Of a stretch of DNA of 64,000 nt, positions 57,348 through 64,000 are shown in pieces. The translations under genes were made by a program, and so were the position numbers. Source of the DNA: Allacma fusca (taxonomy: Eukaryota > Arthropoda > Collembola > Symphypleona > Sminthuridae); NCBI GenBank assembly GCA_947179485.1, contig OX359245.1:73333067-73397066 (forward strand), given 5' to 3'. Under the pieces are notes generated by a model. The model was given only the letters and a program-made list of their open reading frames with translations, had not been told where the DNA came from and did not search any database. Position 1 is the stretch's first letter; each line of letters begins with the position of its first letter.

Positions 57348-57840
57348 TTATTGCTGCAAAACATCCCTGTAATACTCAATCATACTATTAATTCTCTCAG
57401 CAAATTGCTCCGCCTGAGATCTTTCATCCTCTTTCTCATCTTCTGTCATTAATTCCTCGTCAGCACGCTGATAGTCTTCAAACAATTGATTGGAAAAAAT
57501 GAAGGTTCCCATTCCCGCTGGACTGTCCAGACCAAAGATGACACAGATTTCATTGGGCGGAACTGGCTCATAAATAAAAAGCGTAATCTGATTTACGATC
57601 TTGATTAAACAATATGATATGAATCTCCAAAACATACCTGTATTAAACAATGAAACCCGTACAAATTAAATAGAATATAATTTTAATTTTTCAAGAGCAT
57701 GTATGCATATTTTAATCCCATGCATTTTATTTTCCGAATTTCAAAAAATAAAACAAATGTTCCTACCTTGTATTTCCTGAATTCGGAACCCGAAGAATAA
57801 ATGCAGTGTATGAATGTTGTTAGTAAATAGTGAAGACAGA
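57348..57840 (-). CDS. Possible 3' exons of an unrecognised gene
   Basis: A last exon (about 57,637-57,348) follows an acceptor ttgtttaatacag and reads FWRFISYCLIK... EPVPPNEICVIFGLDSPAG... then an acidic coiled segment (YQRADEELMTEDEKEDE) to a stop. An upstream exon ending at a gtagga donor near 57,768 fits in phase 1 and reads ...LFTNNIHTLHLFFGFRIQEIQ. Composition looks coding, and the phase match between two independently chosen splice sites is encouraging. I cannot name the family, and further 5' exons were not found. Could be a fortuitous open frame. Confidence 0.4.
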
Positions 57841-58660
57841 GGGTACACTCTGGGATGGGAGCTCTACTAGGAGATCGTGGCAGGAGGAATGCTGGATGAT
57901 TTTTCCGGAGAATACAGGATAATATAGCACACAGTCAAGAGCTGTCAAAAGCTAACCTGTTCTATTCAAATAAATGAGGATGAAAATTAAAGAGCGGAAG
58001 TATGCCACCAAAGCTCTAAGGCTTTTAGCGACGAAGTCTTCTCTAAAAAAAATTGATGAAAATGCAGCACAAGCGTTGCCTCTGTTAAAATAGAAACGCA
58101 AAAGTTTAGGCAAGATAGTAATGAAACGTAATAATGAATAACATGCTGTCTGCGCTTGATAGCCGCAGTACTATAGCTAACAAGTTTTGTGTTTACCGCA
58201 CATCTTCATTACGTGCTCTCACAATAAGTTTCAACGATTTCTTGCGCGTCTTCACGAACTGGCGTTGTTTCATATTCATGTGACTTCGTCTTGCCTCCGC
58301 CATCAAACAGTTTCGCTTTCCGCCATTAAAATCTCCACTTTTTAATGAAATACTTCATCGTCATCTTTCAGAAATCCTTTTCGCATAAATAGAGCTTCGT
58401 TGTAATTTTGCTTATGAATAGCTTCAAATAGTTGACTTTACTAGCAATTAGCAGCCGCAGGTTTAAAATCAAACTAACAATTTTAATTCACCATCTTGTT
58501 ACAATTAATTGCAAATCGTACGCTAGGTTAATGTTTATCTGTCTTTCCGAAATAGAGCAGAATGGGTGAGATTAGTTATAGTTGCTGTTTCTCTTAGTTA
58601 TTTTGAAAGGATCCACACATTAAAAGTATCCTGTTTTAAAATTTAAAATTGCTGTTTAGT
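57841..58660. other. Gene-free stretch
   Basis: No supported gene or repeat. It may contain upstream exons of the gene suggested at 57,348-57,840. Confidence 0.4.
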
Positions 58661-58670
58661 TCCAGGATAC

Positions 58671-58892
58671 TTGCGAAAATCAGTACTAGGAGAAGATATT
58701 GTGAGGGCTATTAGGTACTACAAGTCAGATATAAAACCGACACAAAGGGAAACATGTGCAGTATTTGGTCTAACTAGTTCCCTTTTCCAGAAGTACCTGA
58801 AATTTGATATAAGTGAAATTCCCGAAGTATGCTCTCAGGGACGAAATGGCGTTTTCAGCGAGGCTATGGAGGAAGAAGGTTCCCTGCTATAA
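58671..58892 (+). pseudogene. Helix-turn-helix transposase-like remnant
   Basis: A frame starting after a possible acceptor (gtttagttccag) reads an HTH_psq-like helix pair (RAIRYYKSDIKPTQRETCAVFGLTSSLFQKYL in short) and then a GRNGVFSEAMEEE segment. That order (psq-type HTH, then G-R-x-x-x-F-x-x-x-x-E-E) is seen at the N-terminus of pogo/jerky-type transposases. It stops after 73 residues, so only a fragment remains, if the reading is right. Confidence 0.35.
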
Positions 58893-59108
58893 CAAGGGCC
58901 GTCAAAAACCCACACTTCTTTTCATGTTAATTATATGGTTTACATTTTGTAGCTTAAGACGTTGCGAGGGCGAGTTATTTCAATTTCCACAACTTAGTTT
59001 TTGTTGGGTAGACTAGCATACGCTTCCTTTTTACTTACGTTTCGCGTACCGGTCTTGTCGATGAGTACTATTGTGCGATGAACCTTATCTGTGTCCCAGC
59101 GTTTAGTT

Positions 59109-62100
59109 TTACGTTGCGTTTCTTAGTCTGATTACTTCCGTCCAGAATAGGTAAGCTCTTTTTATGTAACTGGGTTCGTCTTTTTTATCGAGGAAATATT
59201 GTATGAAGTTCTGTCGGTTTAGGTTAGTGGCTTCTGGGATGTGTTTCATTCTAATGTTATTGTAGGTTTCGCATTCACACATTATGGGGAAGCAATCTTC
59301 TGGTTCTTTGAGGCAGGAGCAGGCGACGTCATTTGGTCTGCATTTAGGCTTCCATCTGTACATTATTGCCTTTAGGTTTATGCTTCTGCCTTGTACATTT
59401 ACTCTTGGTTTATTGAGTCTTAAGTTCTGGATGAATTTAATAAGTGCCCAGCTATACTCTTTTCTATAGAAGTTTTCCATCCATACATGTGATTTTAAGT
59501 TTATATAGTGTGGACTCTCTATTCTGAGCATATCTTCCACATCCCTATTTGTAGCGTGAAGATCGATCATTTTCCATAGCTTGATGCTGTTTGTTTGGAG
59601 ATATTCTGTAGTCAGATTCTTAAATTCATCTTCTAAGTTTATTGATTTGAAGAGTTCTCTCCATTGTGGTGAATTATGTTCCTCATTTTCTGAATTCAGC
59701 TGTAGTTTGTAGCACTCCTTTGCTGTTGTCGTTGCATGCTCTGAGATGATTGAATTATACATTGTTGTAATCACAGCTTTGGCGATTGGTGCTCGTACTG
59801 ATGGGCTTCCAGTTTCCAGTCTTAGGACGTGCCCTGGTGTGAGGTTGCATGTTCCGGTGATTCTTCGAAGGAATTTTGTTTGGATCCTCTCAATTTCCTC
59901 TACGAAGTTCATGCCCCATATTGGAAAACCATTTAATGAAATCGTAATTACTAGAGCATTGAAGAGTCTAATGATGATTTCTATCTTGTTTAGTCTTGTT
60001 GCCTTGATGGTTTTTAGCAGAGTCTCCACGGCGGCGTTAGTTTTCACAAGGGTTTTCCGATAGTGCTGAAAGAATTTTCCATTTCAATGGAACTCCACTC
60101 CCAGGTATTTGTATGAGTTAAGGATTTCTATTTTCTTTCCATCGTAATAGAATTCCATCGGCATTACTTTGTTTCGTTTTGATGGTACTTTTCCTTTACC
60201 AAATATTACCACCTTTGTTTTGTCTAGGTTGATGGTTAGATCGTTTTTGTTGAAGTATTTGCTTAGTATACTGACTTGTGTTTGCAGATCTTCTGCGGTG
60301 TCCGCTGTTAGCTTAATATCATCAGCATATAGCAGGATTGCCACTTCTGTAGTGAGTAGTTTTGCTCCTCTGGTGTTGGATTTGGCAAATATTTCTGTGA
60401 TCTCGTCTATGAATAGGGTGAATAGCGTTGGGCTGAGCGTTTCTCCCTGCAAAACTCCGTTTAGTATGTTCATGTAGTTTGTATATCCCGTAGCTGTTTG
60501 TATTTTCGCTTTTGCCAGGCTGTATATCTCTTGGATTTTCTCCAGGAGGTAGTTCGGTACTCCTAGTGTGTTCAGTCTCTCCCATAACTTGTTTCACTGG
60601 ATTGTGTCGAACGCTTTGGACAGATCCACAAAGAGGCAGTACAGCTTTTTGTTGCTTGTCAGTGCTTTTTGTATGAGTGTGTTCAGTACAAAAAGGTGGT
60701 CTGTGCAGCTTCTTCGTTTTCTGTATGCCGCTTGTGATTCCGACAAAATGTTTTTATTTTCGATCCAGTTGTGGAGACGGTTTGATAGTAGTATGGTAAA
60801 TAGCTTTACTATTGTGTTTACTAGAGAGATTGGTCTGTAGTTGCCTGGGGAGTCTTTGTCTCCTTTCTTGTATATTGGTGCAATGATAATTTCTCCCCAT
60901 CCCCGTGGTATAGGGTTTAGCAGACAGTTGTTCAAACAGTCTAGTAGACACGGTCTTATTTCCTGTGGAAGGTACTTCCAGACTTCGTTAGGTATTCCGT
61001 CTGTGCCTGGGCTTTTATTGTTTGATAGCTTCTTCATTGCGTTTCCAAGTTCCTGTAAGCTAAATGGATGGTATTCTGTGTTTCTACTTTTCCTCGGTTG
61101 ATTGTGTTCGCCGTCGAATAACTTTCTATAGTGTTCTTCCCAGATTTCATTTGTAATTGAGTTGCTTGCGTGGCTTCTCTTACTGTCTCTGAAGAAATTT
61201 ACGTTTTTCCAGAATTCTGCTGAGTTCTTAGATGTTATTATGTTGTTCCTCAGTGCTTCATAGTGTTCCTCATTAGTTTTGTTGGTATATTTCTTGTATT
61301 GATTTCTCGTATTCACATAGCTTAGTAGTATTTGGTTATTGGTAGGATCTTTCCGTAATAACTTTAGTTCTTTATTGCATTTCTTTTTACGGGTTCTGCA
61401 TTCTTTGTTGAACCAGGTCGGAGTATTGTGTTGCTGTCCACCTAAGCGTCTTTCAACTTGTAAGCTACTTTGCCGCGCGTATTTGTATAATTCTTTGGAG
61501 AGTTCTTCTATGTCTCCTCGAGTTCTTTGTTTGATGTCATAATGATTTGTTTTTAAAATATCTGCGAAGGTTTTCTTATGTTCTTTGTTCCAACTGATTT
61601 TTTTGATAGTGATGCTTCTAGTCTGGGTTGTTGTTTGTCTCTGTCTGGTTAGTAAGATTGGCATATGATCCGATTCGTGGGCTTCCATCACTTCGAAGTC
61701 GTAAACATCCTTCAGTGCATCTTTATCCGCTAAGCACAAGTCGATTACAGATTTTCCGTTTGTAGAAATGTATGTATATTCTCCTTCGCTGTCTGTTTTC
61801 GTTCGTCCATTAATTATTGTCAGTCCTTGGCATTCTAGTTTCGGTTCAATCTTTTTTCCTCTTCGGTTTGTTACGTAATCATTTGACCTCCGACTGATTT
61901 GTATGTTCTTGGTTGCGTCTAGCGTATTATGCGGATATGAACTATTTATTCTAGCATTCAGATCTCCCATTAAAATGATGTTTCTGTTCGTCGCATTCTT
62001 GCTGTGGTTGAAAATAAGTAAAGTAAATGTTGAGTTTGTTGGCTTCTTCAATTCTTAATTCTACGTAGTTATGATTGGTAAAAATTATTTTTGTAGTTTT

Positions 62101-62345
62101 TAAAATTTCCGCCTTGACGCCGACTAGCGTGCCTCCACTTGGTCTTCCTCCTTTAGGGTTAAATGTTGCACTTACTGTTGTGCATTTGTAGTTGGAAAGT
62201 AGCTTCTCAGCTATCGAATTTTCCTTTGTCCAGGTTTCAGGCAGAATATGTTTGGTTTAATATGATTTAAAAAATTAGTGATTAATGAAAGGTTTCGTTT
62301 GATTCCATTTACGTTCCAGTATAAAATAGTAGTTGCGATTTTAGC
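59109..62345 (-). pseudogene. Non-LTR retrotransposon ORF2 (endonuclease-RT)
   Basis: Begins near 62,345, just after ORF1, with an apurinic-type endonuclease start, then GDLNARI near 61,975 and SDHMPI near 61,660. The RT follows with NKSPGTDGIPNEVWK, YKKGDKDSPGNYRPISL, FVDLSKAFDT and LYADDI near 60,320. It ends with a Cys/His C-terminal region (CSCLKEPEDC...CEC near 59,290). The order EN-RT-zinc region fits Jockey/CR1/R1-like elements. Two frameshifts lie in the endonuclease part (near 62,245 and 62,045) and two TGA codons in the RT/C-terminal part (60,594-60,596 and 60,084-60,086), otherwise in frame. This copy is inactive as read. Confidence 0.85.
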
Positions 62346-62366
62346 GGGTTCGGGGCGGCCGTTTCT

Positions 62367-63392
62367 TCAGGAGGGTCTATTTCCGGTTGGCGGGGCTTCG
62401 TCTGGTTTTCCGTTTCTATACATTATCCCTCCCTTTGCTTCCAGTTGGACTCCGTTGATTTTTACTGTCGTTGTTTTCCAATCTTCTACCAAATTTCCTG
62501 TCCGTTTTGCTGCGGTGGCCTCTTTCCTTATCAGGTATCGGTTGTGGCTTTCGGAGGCCGAGACGTCTTCGTTGACATATATTTTCGCTCTTCGAAGTGA
62601 CCCATCCTTCTCATGACTTTTGGTTAGTATGGCATCCGCTTGCGATTGGTACAGGAATCGGACTTTGATTGGTCTTGTTTTTCCAGGCTGATGTTTGCCG
62701 ATACGGAACGCGTGGTCTATATTTGCCGCAGATGTGGTTACTGTATGAGCCATAAGTATGTCGTTGATTTTCCTCGGTAAGTCGTTTGAAGTTTCGACGT
62801 TTGGATCTTCTAGGATGCCGGAGATCAGAAGATTGTTCCTTCTAACCATTCTGTGGAGGATTTCGTTTTCTGTTTCGAGTCCGGCTACCTTTTTCTCTAG
62901 CGAAGCTGTTTTTGCTTGGAGCTCCTTCACCGCTGGCACCACCTGCCCCTCAAGTCTTGAAAGTGATTGCTTTACTATTTCTAAGTTTGCATTTGTTGCG
63001 CTTTGTCCTTCTTCAATTTTTCTTTGACTTGTTAGTAGGAGATTCGTAAAGAAAAGCTTTGTTTCTTCATCAAGTCCCATATTTGTTTCTTCACTGCTAC
63101 CTTGATTTTGCTGGGTTTCGTCTGTCTTCTGTCTTATTCGCGGTGCGGTCTCTTCTGGTTCTTGCTTTCGTTTTCTGCTCTCTGTTTTGTCTGGTCCCTC
63201 GTTGTCGTGTTTATCACGTTCTAAGATTTCGGTGTCTGTTTGTTCAGATTTCGGGGAAGTTGTTTGGTCGGTCACAGTTGTTAGGGTCGGTTTTGTAGGT
63301 GAGCGTCTTATCAGGAGTGATCTTCTGAAAATTGCGTGTGTTCCTTTCGTTGGAGTAAGGAATTCTTCGTTGCTCTGGTTGTTGATACTCAT
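62367..63392 (-). CDS. Non-LTR retrotransposon ORF1 protein
   Basis: Intact frame; the first ATG is 63,392 (341 aa), with the open frame extending upstream to at least 63,458. An N-terminal Ser/Thr/Glu-rich disordered part is followed by a coiled coil (about LSRLEGQVVPAVKELQAKTA through VAGLETENEILHRMV). A compact domain beginning NNLLISGILED follows, with KTRPIKVRFL and AKIYVNEDVS, like the RRM/C-terminal pair of L1-type ORF1 chaperones. It would bind the element RNA as a trimer if L1-like. It ends 20-30 bp before ORF2. Confidence 0.7.
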   Translation of the reverse strand: MSINNQSNEEFLTPTKGTHAIFRRSLLIRRSPTKPTLTTVTDQTTSPKSEQTDTEILERDKHDNEGPDKTESRKRKQEPEETAPRIRQKTDETQQNQGSSEETNMGLDEETKLFFTNLLLTSQRKIEEGQSATNANLEIVKQSLSRLEGQVVPAVKELQAKTASLEKKVAGLETENEILHRMVRRNNLLISGILEDPNVETSNDLPRKINDILMAHTVTTSAANIDHAFRIGKHQPGKTRPIKVRFLYQSQADAILTKSHEKDGSLRRAKIYVNEDVSASESHNRYLIRKEATAAKRTGNLVEDWKTTTVKINGVQLEAKGGIMYRNGKPDEAPPTGNRPS

Positions 63393-63480
63393 GAGGTATG
63401 TTGACTTAGAGGATTCTTCGATGCTGTTCCCGCTTATTGTTGTGCAGGGTGTAAGCACTTCTGATGTATTCTACCTTTGT

Positions 63481-63666
63481 GCCTCGGGTACCTCCAGCTT
63501 CCTTGTTGCCAGAGGCGCGTTCTACACAGTCCCGGGCTTTATTCCGTAAACATATATATTTCTAACGTTCTAAGCCTCGGGTACCTCTAGCTTCCACTTG
63601 CCAGAGGCACGTTCTTCACAATCCCGGGCTTTTAAACGCTCAAATATATATATATATATATATATT
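63481..63666 (-). repeat. Two 93-bp tandem units upstream of LINE ORF1
   Basis: Units at 63,481-63,573 and 63,574-63,666 both begin gcctcgggtacct, contain 'gccagaggc' and end 'cccgggctttt' plus an AT tail. The tail of the second unit is a (TA)n run (about 63,643-63,666). GC-rich tandem units just 5' of ORF1 are how promoter monomers of some LINEs are arranged. Confidence 0.65.
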
Positions 63667-64000
63667 TCCCCCAGTTATAGTGCCTCTAGTTCGACGGTTG
63701 GTGCATGGGATCCAAATTCCTGGTTACTGCTCGACCCTTTGTACTTTTGTTTGGTGTCACTGTACTTTCTACTTGATTGAGAGTGATTTGTGTTGGTGCA
63801 GGGGAACCAAATGCCAGGTTTCAGCGCGACCCTAGCACTCATATTTTTGAATACGATGGTTTACTAATTACAGATACATACATACAAATGTAATGCTCCA
63901 GAAAAGTGACTCTTCCCTTTGAAACTTCACAACGAGAAACTCAGAGAGAGAACACATCAGAAATTCCCCACTCATCGAAAATGGCTGAGTCCTGAGTCTT
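63667..64000. other. Window end, no gene seen
   Basis: No gene or repeat recognised. It may include further LINE 5' sequence or flanking DNA. Confidence 0.4.

Larger units (their letters stand above)
59041..63670 (-). mobile_element. Non-LTR (LINE) retrotransposon, near full length
   Basis: Comprises a 5' region with a two-unit repeat, ORF1, ORF2 and a short 3' region. Both ORFs are present in order, so it is close to full length. The exact 3' end, tail and target duplication could not be fixed. Confidence 0.75.

Noticed and set aside
59284..60063. Plus-strand frames opposite the LINE (also 60,169-60,477, 61,339-61,542, 62,278-62,616, 63,187-63,549)
   Set aside because: Shadows of the minus-strand LINE ORFs; hydrophobic by antisense codon bias, no independent support.

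Overview
The window looks like a piece of an AT-rich arthropod nuclear genome. Genes have short introns (about 70-135 bp) with GT-AG ends, there are no bacterial features, and most of the sequence is transposable elements or segmental duplication. The style of the gene families (small multi-exon 7TM receptors in tandem, secreted CRAL-TRIO proteins) suggests a springtail (Collembola). That is an inference from family style and is not demonstrated here.

Region 1 (1-31,200) is a tandem array built on a minus-strand three-exon membrane-receptor gene. Copies at 6,573-7,960, 10,161-11,548 and 24,170-25,547 are intact (384 aa each). The copy at 12,416-13,350 is dead. The non-coding DNA upstream of the genes is duplicated with them, and two extra upstream segments (about 0.4-1.1 kb and 3.4-4.4 kb) have no gene left. 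Two hAT-type non-autonomous elements (2,334-3,210 and 4,453-6,201) and a complete 7.4 kb Copia-type LTR element (13,929-21,352, minus) have inserted into the array. A related three-exon receptor on the plus strand lies at 31,264-32,599.

Region 2 (32,900-45,860) holds two degenerate paralogues of one unrecognised gene in opposite orientation. The plus-strand copy is split by a 10.9 kb Gypsy-type LTR element (34,411-45,336, TSD aagt).

Region 3 (46,100-56,550) is a direct duplication. Block 1 carries an apparently intact secreted CRAL-TRIO (SEC14-like) gene (47,953-49,061, minus). Block 2 carries a truncated, frameshifted copy and has been hit by a hAT-type MITE (51,602-52,393) and a PIF/Harbinger-type MITE (55,047-55,794). 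A pogo-like element (49,975-50,777) sits between the blocks.

Region 4 (57,300-64,000) has two possible exons of an unrecognised gene, a short helix-turn-helix transposase-like remnant, and a non-LTR retrotransposon (59,109 to about 63,670, minus) with ORF1, endonuclease/reverse transcriptase ORF2 and a two-copy 93 bp repeat upstream.

The two most unusual items are the LTR elements. The Copia element carries an envelope-like glycoprotein gene and a further small acidic ORF between pol and its 3' LTR. The Gypsy element carries, in the position where env would be, a basic 373-aa ORF and a 281-aa ORF with one C2H2 zinc finger and a KH-like RNA-binding domain, preceded by a convincing splice acceptor.
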